Assembly (NCBI GenBank): GCA_045589595.1
Contig: JAZNPK010000042.1
Coordinates: 1 to 64,000, forward strand
Length of the DNA stretch: 64,000 bases
Direction of reading: 5' to 3'
Source of the DNA: SIG77 sp045589595
GTDB lineage: Bacteria; Verrucomicrobiota; Lentisphaeria; Victivallales; UBA1829
Below, one piece after another: positions 31,286 through 40,031 of the stretch (position 1 is its first letter; each line of letters opens with the position of its first letter). Position numbers and translations under genes: made by a program. The notes beneath the pieces were generated by a model, which saw only the letters and a program-made list of their open reading frames with translations, did no database searches and was not told where the DNA came from.

Positions 31286-33661
31286 ATGAATATTTCTTAT
31301 CAGTGGTTGAAAAAATATGTGGATCTGCCCCTGACGGCAGATGAACTGCCCGCCAAACTGACCATGGCAGGTCTGGAAGTGGAAGGGATCGAAAAGACCG
31401 GAACGGTGCCGGAAGGCGTTGTCACCGCAAAGATCCTGAGCCGGAAAAAACACGAAAACTCCGATCACCTTTCCGTCTGTGAAGTGGATAAAGGGGACGA
31501 AGTCCTGCAGATCGTCTGCGGCGCGCCCAACTGTGATGCGGGGAATATCGTTCCTCTTGCGACCATCGGGACCGTGTTCAAGGACGGGGAAGGGACCTTC
31601 ACCATCAAGAAGGGCAAACTCCGCGGCGTTGAATCCTGCGGCATGATGTGTTCCGCAAAAGAACTCGGTCTGGGGGAAGATCACGATGGTTTGATGATCC
31701 TGCCGCCCGATACAAAAATCGGCGTGCCTCTGGGTGAAATGCTGGATTCCGATGTGGTGTACGATTGCTCCGTGACGCCCAACCGCCCCGACTGGCTTTC
31801 CCATTGCGGAGTTGCCCGCGATCTGGCGGCGCTGTTGAAGACGGAACTGCATCTGCCCAAGCCGCCCATGCCGGAAGTACCGGCTGTGGACGGGCTTGTG
31901 ACAGTCGAAGATGCAGATCTCTGTCCGGTTTATGCGGCGCGTATCATCAAAAATGTACGCGTGGGCGAATCTCCGGACTGGATGAAGAAAGCGCTGACTG
32001 CTGTGGGTATCCGTCCCATTTCCAATCTGGTTGACATTACCAACTATGTGATGATGGAACTGGGTGTTCCCCTGCACGCTTTCGATATCCGCAATCTGAA
32101 AGATGAAAAAATCATCGTCCGCCGTGCAAAAGCCGGAGAAAGCATTGTTGCTCTCGACGGCAAAAAATACGATCTCACCAGCGATAATCTGTGCATTTGC
32201 GACAGCGAAAAACCTGTTGCCATTGCCGGTGTTATGGGCGGTGAATATTCCGGCATCCGGAACGACACCACTACCGTTGTGCTGGAAAGTGCCTGTTTCG
32301 ATCCCGATTCTGTCCGTATGACATCCCGCCGTCTTGGTCTGGCTTCAGATGCCTCCTACCGCTATGAACGCGGGGTTGACAGAAATATGGTCCTGACTGC
32401 CGGATACCGTGCGCTGCAGTTGATCCTTGAGATCGCAGGCGGCGAATATACCGGCTGCTGTGAAGTCGCTGCAGAAGCGCCTGCCGCAAAGATCATTCAG
32501 TCTGATTTTGACCGGATCCGCGGTCTGCTCGGCATGGATGTGACGGACGGACAGATCGATGCCATTCTCAAAGATCTGGGCTTTGGTGCAGTTGGGCAGG
32601 GAGCCTATGCTGTTCCCTCATGGCGCGTCTATGACGTTGCGGGCGAAGCCGATCTGGCGGAAGAAGTCGCCCGGATCCACGGTCTTGACAAACTGCCGTC
32701 TGTGCCGATCCGCGCGGTTGCGGATGATTTCAAACTGGATGGTTGTCAGGTTCTTGAAACCCTGCGCACCCAGCTGACCGGGATCGGTCTGGATGAGATC
32801 ATGTGCGGCAGTATGATCGATGAAGCGTCTGCCATTGCGGACAAAGTCTTTACCGCCGATGATCTGATCCGCATGAACAATCCCATCAGCCTTGATCTTG
32901 CGGTGATGCGTCCCAGTCTGCTGCCCGGTATGCTGACAACGATCCGGCACAATATTGCCCGCAAGAATCTTGATCTTGCTCTGTTTGAGATCGGACACGT
33001 TTTCTGCAGCAATCCTGAAAAGTTTGCGGAAGAACGGGATGAACTTGCCATTGCTCTGACCGGCAGAGTCCACCCGGAACGCTTCTCGGCAGAACGGGCA
33101 GTGTTGGCTGATTTCTACGATCTGAAAGGGATCATCGAATCTCTGTTGTCCGCCCGCCGGATCAAAGGTGTTTCCTTCCGTGCTGCGGAAGATCCCCGCT
33201 TCATCAAAGGACATTGTGCCGAACTGGTGATCGGGAAACGCGTTGCCGGTGTCTTCGGTGAAATCGTGCCGTCCCTGACAAAGGGGATGCGGCTTTCCAC
33301 GCCGCTCTTTGTTGCGGTGATCCAGTTGACGGAACTGCTCAGCGCGGAAGAACGGTCCGCTCTTTACGAACCGATCTCCCAGTTCCCGCAGACGACCCGG
33401 GATGTGGCGTTCCTCGCACCTGTGGAAATGGAACACAAAACAGTGGTTGACTTTATTCAGCGTGCGCATCTGCCCCACTTGGAAAAGGTCGAACTGTTTG
33501 ATATTTTCCAGGATGCGTCCCTCGGTGAAGGCAAAAAGAGCATGGCATACAGCCTTGTTTTCCGTTCGCCGGAACGCACTCTTACCGACGACGAAGTGAA
33601 TGCCACTTACGAGAAACTGCGTCAGAAACTGGCGAAGGGTCTCGGTGTGGAATTGCGGTAA
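31286..33661 (+). CDS. pheT: Phenylalanyl-tRNA synthetase beta subunit
   Basis: A 791-residue partner of PheS. Domains in order: N-terminal B1/B6 region, a tRNA-binding EMAP/OB domain at about 40-150 (VVTAKILSRKKHENSDHLSVCEVD), the B3/B4 editing domain (PISNLVDITNYVMMELGVPLHAFD), B5 (about 400-470), the catalytic-like module and the C-terminal anticodon-binding fold (about 700-791, ISQFPQTTRDVAF). The length is standard. GAGGAG precedes the ATG. It closes the cluster; two hairpins without clear T-runs follow at 33670-33750. Confidence 0.97.
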   Translation: MNISYQWLKKYVDLPLTADELPAKLTMAGLEVEGIEKTGTVPEGVVTAKILSRKKHENSDHLSVCEVDKGDEVLQIVCGAPNCDAGNIVPLATIGTVFKDGEGTFTIKKGKLRGVESCGMMCSAKELGLGEDHDGLMILPPDTKIGVPLGEMLDSDVVYDCSVTPNRPDWLSHCGVARDLAALLKTELHLPKPPMPEVPAVDGLVTVEDADLCPVYAARIIKNVRVGESPDWMKKALTAVGIRPISNLVDITNYVMMELGVPLHAFDIRNLKDEKIIVRRAKAGESIVALDGKKYDLTSDNLCICDSEKPVAIAGVMGGEYSGIRNDTTTVVLESACFDPDSVRMTSRRLGLASDASYRYERGVDRNMVLTAGYRALQLILEIAGGEYTGCCEVAAEAPAAKIIQSDFDRIRGLLGMDVTDGQIDAILKDLGFGAVGQGAYAVPSWRVYDVAGEADLAEEVARIHGLDKLPSVPIRAVADDFKLDGCQVLETLRTQLTGIGLDEIMCGSMIDEASAIADKVFTADDLIRMNNPISLDLAVMRPSLLPGMLTTIRHNIARKNLDLALFEIGHVFCSNPEKFAEERDELAIALTGRVHPERFSAERAVLADFYDLKGIIESLLSARRIKGVSFRAAEDPRFIKGHCAELVIGKRVAGVFGEIVPSLTKGMRLSTPLFVAVIQLTELLSAEERSALYEPISQFPQTTRDVAFLAPVEMEHKTVVDFIQRAHLPHLEKVELFDIFQDASLGEGKKSMAYSLVFRSPERTLTDDEVNATYEKLRQKLAKGLGVELR

Positions 33662-33821
33662 CGCACTGCAGGGTCCCGTGGTTGATACTGCGGGACTCTG
33701 TGCGCAATGATGCCGGTCATGAGAATTTAATTCTCTCCGGCACTTGCGAAAATAAAAAAACGGACTACATTATATTACAGAAATAAAACGCAGTCAACCG
33801 AACAGGAGCAGGAGTCATACC

Positions 33822-34985
33822 GTGGCGGAACAGCAGTTTCAGCGCGAAAAGCGTATTTTTTATTGGATGCCGAAACTTGACTTTTATGTGGTCAGGGAAT
33901 TTTTTATTCCGTTCTCGGTCCTTGTATTTGCATTCACGCTTCTGTTTCTGATCGGCGATGTTTTCAATGATGTGGACCACTTCCTTGAAAAAGAAGGTGT
34001 TGCATGGGATGCCGTGCGTTATTTTGCGTTGCGTATTCCCGGGAACATCCGTTTTGTTCTGCCGATCACGGTGCTGCTCTCCTGTATGTACACTCTGGCG
34101 AATTTCGGCAGACACCGTGAGATCACAGCGATGCGAGCATCCGGTATCTCGCTGTTCCGTTGCGGATTGCCGATCTATGTGATCGCATTCTGCGTGATGC
34201 TGGTAAATTTCTGGTTCAATGAAACATTGATCCCGGATTGTACCGCAAAAGCCCACGAAATCATGTTGTCCCTCGGTGAAGACAAGCACGACAGTGCAAA
34301 CCGTCAGGGGGACCTTGTCCAGTATCCTTCCACGGATAATATGCGGAACTGGGTGTTCGGTGTGTTTGCTGAAGATGGCGAACAGCTGGATGTGCGGTTG
34401 AAATTTTTTACCGAATACACCAACGATGAAGGGGAAATATCCCGCCGTCTGCGGAAACAGCTTGATGCGAAACGCGCGGAATATATGCCGGAAACCGGCT
34501 GGGTGTTCTTTGATTGTGAAGTCAAAGAGATGGCGCCCAACGGCTTGATCATCCCCAAGGGGACCCACGCACAAGTTATTGTGCCGCACAGTGAAGCGCC
34601 GGAATCGCCGGATATGATCATCAAGGCGATCTCCGATCCTGAAATGCTGTCTGCCAGAGAGATCTATCTCTTTCTGGAAGAAAATCCCACGCTTGTGAAA
34701 CGGCTCCGGATCGTTTATGAAACCTTTTTCTTCCGGCATCTGGCATTTCCGTGGGCGTGTTTTCTCTGCGCTTTTCTTGCGCTGCCGCTGGCGGCAAAAA
34801 ATGAACGGTCGGGGATTTTTACCGCCATCGTCTCGGCGGTGGGTGTCATTGTGGCATATCAGATCGTTTCCGAGATCTTCCTGATGATGGGGAAAAGCGG
34901 TACGCTTCCGCCGTTTATTGCGGGTCTGCTGCCGACGATCGCCTTTGCCGGATATGGTATCTGGCTCGCCCGTAAATCCGGATGA
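33822..34985 (+). CDS. LptF/LptG-family LPS export permease
   Basis: A 387-residue inner-membrane subunit of the LptB2FG lipopolysaccharide exporter. It has three N-terminal membrane segments (about 28-48, 66-86 and 110-130), a periplasmic beta-jellyroll (about 150-285) and three C-terminal segments (about 300-385). The family signature FGRHREITAMRASGISLFRCGLPIY is intact. The start is GTG at 33822, with GGAG 7 nt upstream. A second permease gene was not seen nearby, so its F/G partner must lie elsewhere. The lptD-like gene at 51815 belongs to the same pathway. Confidence 0.9.
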   Translation: MAEQQFQREKRIFYWMPKLDFYVVREFFIPFSVLVFAFTLLFLIGDVFNDVDHFLEKEGVAWDAVRYFALRIPGNIRFVLPITVLLSCMYTLANFGRHREITAMRASGISLFRCGLPIYVIAFCVMLVNFWFNETLIPDCTAKAHEIMLSLGEDKHDSANRQGDLVQYPSTDNMRNWVFGVFAEDGEQLDVRLKFFTEYTNDEGEISRRLRKQLDAKRAEYMPETGWVFFDCEVKEMAPNGLIIPKGTHAQVIVPHSEAPESPDMIIKAISDPEMLSAREIYLFLEENPTLVKRLRIVYETFFFRHLAFPWACFLCAFLALPLAAKNERSGIFTAIVSAVGVIVAYQIVSEIFLMMGKSGTLPPFIAGLLPTIAFAGYGIWLARKSG

Positions 34986-35128
34986 TCCGAAACGGACCTG
35001 AACTTATCTTACTGTTGCTGTTCGAGCCTTTTCAATGCTGCTTGTGCCGGTTCATCACCCTGCACGGCAGCTTTTTTATTTTGTTTTTTGCGTCCATATT
35101 TCTTTGGGATAAGTCGCGTAATAAACGC

Positions 35129-35162
35129 ATAAAAAATCCCGCAGGGGGATATCCTGCGGGAT
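35129..35162 (-). terminator. Terminator of the DUF4838 gene
   Basis: Stem atcccgcagg (35136-35145) with cctgcgggat (35153-35162), followed on the minus strand by six T. It lies 28 bp after the stop of the DUF4838 gene, between it and the convergent LPS permease gene. Confidence 0.8.
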
Positions 35163-35189
35163 CGTTTTGAGCAGAAATCGAATATCAGA

Positions 35190-37547
35190 TCAGGGGCGTT
35201 TGCCGGTGGCAAATGTCACATCTGCGGCACTGCCGATGTCGTGATGTCCGGGGAAGGGGAGTCCCAGAGCAGGCACACAGTTGTGAATGACCATGATCTT
35301 CCACGATTCATTGCCGGGTGTGGTGACGCCGAAGTTTTTGAACGGGATCGTGATCTCATAGATCAGTTTTTTGTTCTTTGTATCGTTGATCACGTTGTGG
35401 GTCCATTCGCCGTTCCAGTTGCCGTTCATGGCTTCGCCGTCGTAGTAATCGCCGTTTCTGCCGGCGGCAAACTGGAAGTATGACTTTGCGCCGGGCGCCT
35501 GAATGAAGAGTTCCACGCTGTCGCCGCCGTACGCCATTTTACCGTCTTTATTCCGTTTGAATGCGGGGGCAGGGGTATCATTATCAGCTTCCACGCGGAT
35601 AAGGATCGCATTTTCGAGCCACGCGATCGCGGCGGTCGCTTTTTTGGCAGTTGGCTTTTTGTTCCGGGTCATCAGGGGTGTTCCGGGTGCTTTCGCAAGA
35701 TCCGCAAACTGTTCCTGATAGGCACTGATCTGAATGCTGCTCTGCATCATTTTTTCGTGAAGTTTCAGCCATTCATTGTAGGTGTCTTTTTCAAAAGCAA
35801 CGGCTTTTTTGTACTTTTCTGCCAGAGCCGCTTTCCGGAGTTTATGCACATCCTTCGGTCCGATCTGTCCCACAGGCGTGAATTTATCCAGTTGTTTTTC
35901 GGCTTCAGCAAATGTTTTTGCGGCAAGTTCGCGGAGGGCGGGCGTCAGATAAAGTTTTGAAGTTCCGCCGGGATTATTGAAGCAGCCGGTAAGGTGTGCG
36001 TTCATGGCATCCCAAATTTTTGCAGATTCGCGGTGATAGTTCAGCATGACTTTTGCCGCAGGACCGTAAATGGCGCGGCAGTAATTTTCCAGAACCTTTT
36101 CTTCATCCAGCGCCGGATCCCACATCAACTGCATTGCAACAAATCGTGCAGGACGGGAGAACTTGAGGCAGGGACCGCCTTCAATAAAGAGTTTGACAAA
36201 GTTTCTGCTGTGGAAATTCCGGATCTGGTCCGCCATGTAACTGTAAACCGGCATATTGTATCCGGGCTGGAAAACATCGAAGGTATAATCCCAGATTCCG
36301 AGGGGGATATTCTTTTCCTTCTCCCAGCGTTCCAGACGGGCAAAGTCCTCCTTGTTCGTGGCGCAGGTGGGGTTGCCGATCTTGTGAATAAAGCAGCGTG
36401 AATACTGACAGTATTCCACGAACTCCACTTCCTCCACATCGCAGGCGGGGACATCCCGGTATTCCTGATAGGCAAGGACGGAATACCGCAGATCGGGAAA
36501 TTCTTTTTTGATCTCGCGCAACAGACGGGCGTTGTATTTGAAGAAACGGGAAGATGCATCGGGATCGATCATCTTTTTACATTCGTCACATTCGCAGCGG
36601 CGCATATCATCGGCAGGATGCAGACTGATGTGGTTCGCCAGATTTTTACGGATGCCTTCTTTGATCCGTTTCAAACACAGATCGGTGAAGCCTTCATTGG
36701 ACCAGCAGCCGTTGATGACCCAGCTCCAGCCGCCCGGAGGAGGCAGATAGCGTTTGCCGTCGCGCATGGCAAAATATTCGGGATGATCCTTGAAATCGGA
36801 ACGGTAAGGCTGAATCGTTTCGCCTCCGTAGTAGCGTTCGCCGCCGAACCGGAAATCGCCTTCGTGCGCAAAGTTTCTGGCGTTGAAATACTTGCGGTCA
36901 TCGCCGGTACGGGAGGCATAACCCATATTGCGGTAACGGAAACCGTTTTTGTGCGTGCGGAAGAAATCCATGGGGATGGAAACATCGTTTTTCGTGCAGA
37001 AAGTCCCGTCTTCGCCATCGAAAGCCCAGACGACACCGAACTGACGCTGCAGAAAATCATAGGCGCTGTAAAGCGCGGCGCGGGGCGTATTTCCGGCAAG
37101 GATCAGGTTGCCGTCAATGACCGCCTGAACGATGATGTCATCGGCAGTACCCGCATCTTTCAGCCCCAGTCTGTCCACAAGATCCCGGATCAGCGGCGAT
37201 TCCACATCACCGATAATGATCCCGTTTCCAGTCGGACGCGTATCCATGGTAATGATCTCGCCGGTGCGTTCTTTTCCATAGGATGCAATATCGCGCATCA
37301 CTTTCTGGATCTCCTGCGCTGCTGTCATTTCCGGCAGGGTGAACCGTTTTGCCACAAAGATCTTGAATTGTGATCCGTGCATCGTGGCAAGCTGCAGCCG
37401 CGGCTGTTTCTGTTTCGTTGCCGGGGCTTGTTTGTTCTCGGGTTTTACTGCAGATGGTTCCGGAGAAAAACATGCCGTTGCTGTAAGCATAACGGAACAT
37501 AAAGCCGCTCCGCAGACAGCAAGATGATTCCTGAGTCCGATTTTCAT
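35190..37547 (-). CDS. Secreted DUF4838 protein with CBM9-like C-terminus
   Basis: A 785-residue exported protein with an N-terminal signal (about 1-26; a cysteine at 26 but a poor lipobox). Residues 60-175 match the alpha-glucuronidase-like N-terminal fold (AGNTPRAALYSAYDFLQRQFGVVW). The middle is a DUF4838-type barrel with HPADDMRRCECDEC (C318, C320, C323). The C-terminal 150 residues look like a CBM9-type beta-sandwich (GDSVELFIQ, FQFAAGRNGDYYDG). It is probably a cell-surface or periplasmic glycan hydrolase; its activity is unknown. It is transcribed divergently from the IclR-headed operon and likely shares its control. AAAGGA precedes the ATG. Confidence 0.8.
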   Translation of the reverse strand: MKIGLRNHLAVCGAALCSVMLTATACFSPEPSAVKPENKQAPATKQKQPRLQLATMHGSQFKIFVAKRFTLPEMTAAQEIQKVMRDIASYGKERTGEIITMDTRPTGNGIIIGDVESPLIRDLVDRLGLKDAGTADDIIVQAVIDGNLILAGNTPRAALYSAYDFLQRQFGVVWAFDGEDGTFCTKNDVSIPMDFFRTHKNGFRYRNMGYASRTGDDRKYFNARNFAHEGDFRFGGERYYGGETIQPYRSDFKDHPEYFAMRDGKRYLPPPGGWSWVINGCWSNEGFTDLCLKRIKEGIRKNLANHISLHPADDMRRCECDECKKMIDPDASSRFFKYNARLLREIKKEFPDLRYSVLAYQEYRDVPACDVEEVEFVEYCQYSRCFIHKIGNPTCATNKEDFARLERWEKEKNIPLGIWDYTFDVFQPGYNMPVYSYMADQIRNFHSRNFVKLFIEGGPCLKFSRPARFVAMQLMWDPALDEEKVLENYCRAIYGPAAKVMLNYHRESAKIWDAMNAHLTGCFNNPGGTSKLYLTPALRELAAKTFAEAEKQLDKFTPVGQIGPKDVHKLRKAALAEKYKKAVAFEKDTYNEWLKLHEKMMQSSIQISAYQEQFADLAKAPGTPLMTRNKKPTAKKATAAIAWLENAILIRVEADNDTPAPAFKRNKDGKMAYGGDSVELFIQAPGAKSYFQFAAGRNGDYYDGEAMNGNWNGEWTHNVINDTKNKKLIYEITIPFKNFGVTTPGNESWKIMVIHNCVPALGLPFPGHHDIGSAADVTFATGKRP

Positions 37548-37569
37548 TGATCATATCCTTTCGATAATT

Positions 37570-37605
37570 GTAGTAAATCACTACTGTCCGGTAAAAATTA
37601 CCGGA
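37570..37605. promoter_or_regulatory. Palindromes upstream of the DUF4838 gene, candidate operators
   Basis: Two dyads lie back to back: gtagt-aaatc-actac (37570-37584) and the perfect 19 bp tccggtaaaaattaccgga (37587-37605). They lie 23 to 58 bp upstream of the DUF4838 start. They are plausible sites for the divergent IclR regulator. Confidence 0.45.
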
Positions 37606-37619
37606 GTTAATTGAAATTG

Positions 37620-37679
37620 TCGGGACTTGCTATTTATTAAAAACGCTCAAATCTTTAATATTTAACACGAAAGTCCCGA
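37620..37679. repeat. Spaced inverted repeat in the divergent spacer
   Basis: Nine-base arms tcgggactt (37620-37628) and aagtcccga (37671-37679) separated by 42 bp of AT-rich DNA. This could be a hairpin or two half-sites for a looping regulator. Apart from this, the dyads at 37570-37605 and the promoter at 37858, the 378 bp spacer (37548-37925) shows nothing recognisable. Confidence 0.4.
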
Positions 37680-37857
37680 ACGATGGACTACAATAGCATA
37701 TATTCTCAACTTTTCAACTTCATAACCCGATATCGTTTTGAAAAAATCAAATCTTATTCCGGATAATTCCTCATTATTTTCAGCGCGCGCGTGGGGGGAT
37801 TTTCCGGGTACTGCAGAAAAACCGGAAATAAAATCCTGTATTTTTTTGATTCCGCAC

Positions 37858-37886
37858 TTGAAAAACATTTTCAGGCGGGTTATAGT
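37858..37886 (+). promoter_or_regulatory. Promoter of the IclR/GH10 operon
   Basis: TTGAAA (37858-37863), 17 bp, TATAGT (37881-37886), about 39 bp before the IclR ATG. It is identical in both hexamers and spacing to the promoter at 16584-16612. Confidence 0.7.
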
Positions 37887-37925
37887 GATTGTACAAATTC
37901 ATATTTTAAGAATAGGTTTTCAGAT

Positions 37926-38678
37926 ATGAAAAAAGAAACAGCCTTTGAACATACAGTCCCTGCTGTGGATAAAGCGGTTCTGATCCTTGAAACGCTGATC
38001 AATGGGGATACCGGTATGAGTCATGCCGCGCTGGCATCGGCGTGCGGGATCACGGTGAGTACCTGTTACCGTATCCTGCGTTCTCTTGTGCTTGCCGGGT
38101 GGCTGGAAAAACGGCAGGACGGCACGTACCGCCCCGCAGCCGGACTGCTCCCGCTTGCAGTGCGGGTCTGCACTCTTTCCGGCGGAAATTTTGACCATGC
38201 ACAGCAAATTCTGGAATCTCTTGCCGCGGAAACCCTTCTTTCCTGCAAACTTTCTGTCCGGAAAAATGATTGTCAGCTGGTGATCGCCAGAGCGGAATCG
38301 CCGGGTCCCTTCAGTGTTTCCGGACGGACGGGCGCAACATTCCCTCTGACGGAAGGCTCTGTGGGGGCGGCGCTGTTGGCAGATTCCACGCCGGACGAAT
38401 GGCAGACACTGCTCTCCGGCTGTACCGATGACATTCCGGAAAAACAGGATCCCGCCATTCTTGAGCGCGGCATCGAATCCGTCCGGAGCAGGGGGTACAG
38501 TTTGAATACGACCGACAACCGTTGGCGGATCGGCGCGCTGTCCGTACCGCTCCGGGATGCATCCGGAAAGATCGTTGCGGCATTGACCATGCTCGGTGTG
38601 GCGGATGATTTTTCCCGAAAGCGTCTGCCGTCTCTGTTGAAAGCCCTTGACGCTGCGAAAAAGAAATTTTCAAAATAA
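37926..38678 (+). CDS. IclR-family transcriptional regulator
   Basis: A 250-residue regulator. The N-terminal winged helix (about 10-75) has AVDKAVLILETLINGDTGMSHAALASACGITVSTCYRILRSL, the IclR pattern. The C-terminal domain (about 80-250) is the ligand-binding GAF-like fold with LSVRKNDCQLVIARAES and GAALLADSTPDEW. IclR proteins often sense sugar acids or aromatic acids, which suits the dehydratase and RraA genes downstream. ATG at 37926 fits the domain start; the longer reading from 37791 would cross the promoter. The ribosome-binding site is weak. It is the first gene of a run reaching 47598. Confidence 0.88.
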   Translation: MKKETAFEHTVPAVDKAVLILETLINGDTGMSHAALASACGITVSTCYRILRSLVLAGWLEKRQDGTYRPAAGLLPLAVRVCTLSGGNFDHAQQILESLAAETLLSCKLSVRKNDCQLVIARAESPGPFSVSGRTGATFPLTEGSVGAALLADSTPDEWQTLLSGCTDDIPEKQDPAILERGIESVRSRGYSLNTTDNRWRIGALSVPLRDASGKIVAALTMLGVADDFSRKRLPSLLKALDAAKKKFSK

Positions 38679-38708
38679 ACATACAGACATCATCAAGGAG
38701 AACTGAAT

Positions 38709-40031
38709 ATGAATCCGAACATTGATCCCTCCACTCTCAAGATCACCGATGTGCGGTTTGCCGATATTGACGGTGCGCCGAAACGCTGTACGCTGATCAA
38801 GATCTACACCAATCAGGGGATCGTTGGCTACGGTGAAGTGCGTGATGCCTCCAGCCGTACTTATGCCGCGATGCTCAAAAGCCGTATCCTCGGCGAAAAT
38901 CCCTGCAATGTGGAAAAGATCTTCCGCCGCATCAAACAGTTCGGCGGCGATTCCCGTCAGGCGGGCGGTGTCTGCGGGATCGAAGTTGCGCTCTGGGACA
39001 TTGCAGGAAAAGCCTGGGGCGTTCCCGTGTGGCAGCTTCTCGGCGGAAAATACCGTGACCGCATCCGTATCTACTGCGATACCGATTCTGAAGGCGGCGG
39101 CAGAGATATGGGCAAAGCCCTTGCTGACCGTATGAAACAAGGCTACACATTCCTGAAAATGGACCTCGGCATTGAACTGCTGATGGATGTGCCGGGCGCG
39201 CTCTCCGCTCCGCTGGGTTTCCTTGAAAAAATGCGCGAATACAAAAAGACGGTGTTCAGTACGCCCCACGGTTCCATCGATCCCAGAGCCATGCGCGGAG
39301 AAGCGTACGATCTCTTCAATACGGCGCATCCCTTCACAGGGATCCACATTACGGAAACGGGTCTGGATTATCTGGAAAATTATATGGCGGAATGTCGCGC
39401 GGTGACGGGGTATGAGATCCCCATTGCCATTGACCATCTGGGGCATATCCCGCTGGAAGACTGCATCAAGCTGGCGAAGCGTCTGGAACGGTTCAATCTT
39501 GCGTGGATGGAAGACCCTGTTCCGTGGCAGATGACGAATCAGTATGTGCGTCTGGCAAATGCCACTACTACGCCCATCGGCACCGGTGAAGATATGTATC
39601 TGAAAGAATCCTTCAAGCCTCTCTTTGAATCCGGCGCACTGGCAGTTGTCCATCCTGATGTGCTGACAGCGGGAGGTATTCTTGAGACCAAAAAGATCGG
39701 GGATATGGCGGAAGAATACGGCGTTCAGATGTCGATCCACATGGCGGAAAGCCCCATCGCCTGTATGGCGGCTGTTCATGTGGCGGCGGCGACACGCAAC
39801 TTTATGGCGCTGGAAGTTCATTCTGTTGATGTGCCCTGGTGGGCGGATCTGGTGAAACCGGCGTTGAAGATCGAAAACGGTTATATCGCTGTTCCGGACA
39901 AACCCGGTCTCGGTATTGACGAACTGAATGAAGACCTGATCGCTGAAAAACTCCATGCCGATTTCCCCATTGCATGGGAAAGTACGGAACAGTGGGACAA
40001 GGAGTGGGCAAATGATCGCCAGTGGTCTTGA
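38709..40031 (+). CDS. Enolase-superfamily dehydratase (mandelate racemase/MLE type)
   Basis: A 440-residue sugar-acid dehydratase or epimerase of the enolase superfamily. The N-terminal capping domain is at about 10-125 and the barrel then shows the metal ligands and catalytic groups: AIDHLGHI with the Asp ligand, AWMEDP with the Glu ligand, TGEDMY with the third acid, and SIHMAESP with the late histidine. TFLKMDLG holds the strand-2 lysine. Such enzymes typically remove water from aldonic or uronic acids to give 2-keto-3-deoxy acids. AAGGAG precedes the ATG. Its last 20 bp overlap the GH13 gene. Confidence 0.88.
   Translation: MNPNIDPSTLKITDVRFADIDGAPKRCTLIKIYTNQGIVGYGEVRDASSRTYAAMLKSRILGENPCNVEKIFRRIKQFGGDSRQAGGVCGIEVALWDIAGKAWGVPVWQLLGGKYRDRIRIYCDTDSEGGGRDMGKALADRMKQGYTFLKMDLGIELLMDVPGALSAPLGFLEKMREYKKTVFSTPHGSIDPRAMRGEAYDLFNTAHPFTGIHITETGLDYLENYMAECRAVTGYEIPIAIDHLGHIPLEDCIKLAKRLERFNLAWMEDPVPWQMTNQYVRLANATTTPIGTGEDMYLKESFKPLFESGALAVVHPDVLTAGGILETKKIGDMAEEYGVQMSIHMAESPIACMAAVHVAAATRNFMALEVHSVDVPWWADLVKPALKIENGYIAVPDKPGLGIDELNEDLIAEKLHADFPIAWESTEQWDKEWANDRQWS

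Noticed and set aside
27080..32077. Antisense frames over thrS (27080-28654) and pheST (30230-32077)
   Set aside because: Shadows of highly conserved synthetase genes.
34982..35170. 62-codon plus-strand ORF overlapping the LptF/G stop
   Set aside because: It runs through the terminator hairpin and has no family resemblance; probably chance.
35009..35212. 67-codon minus-strand ORF after the DUF4838 terminator with a lysine-rich end
   Set aside because: Its ATG lies inside the DUF4838 gene and the frame crosses the terminator; no start codon with a ribosome-binding site lies beyond it.
37469..37480. Lipobox in the DUF4838 protein signal
   Set aside because: A cysteine is present at residue 26, but the residue three before it is alanine rather than Leu/Val/Ile, so lipidation is uncertain; described only as a signal sequence.
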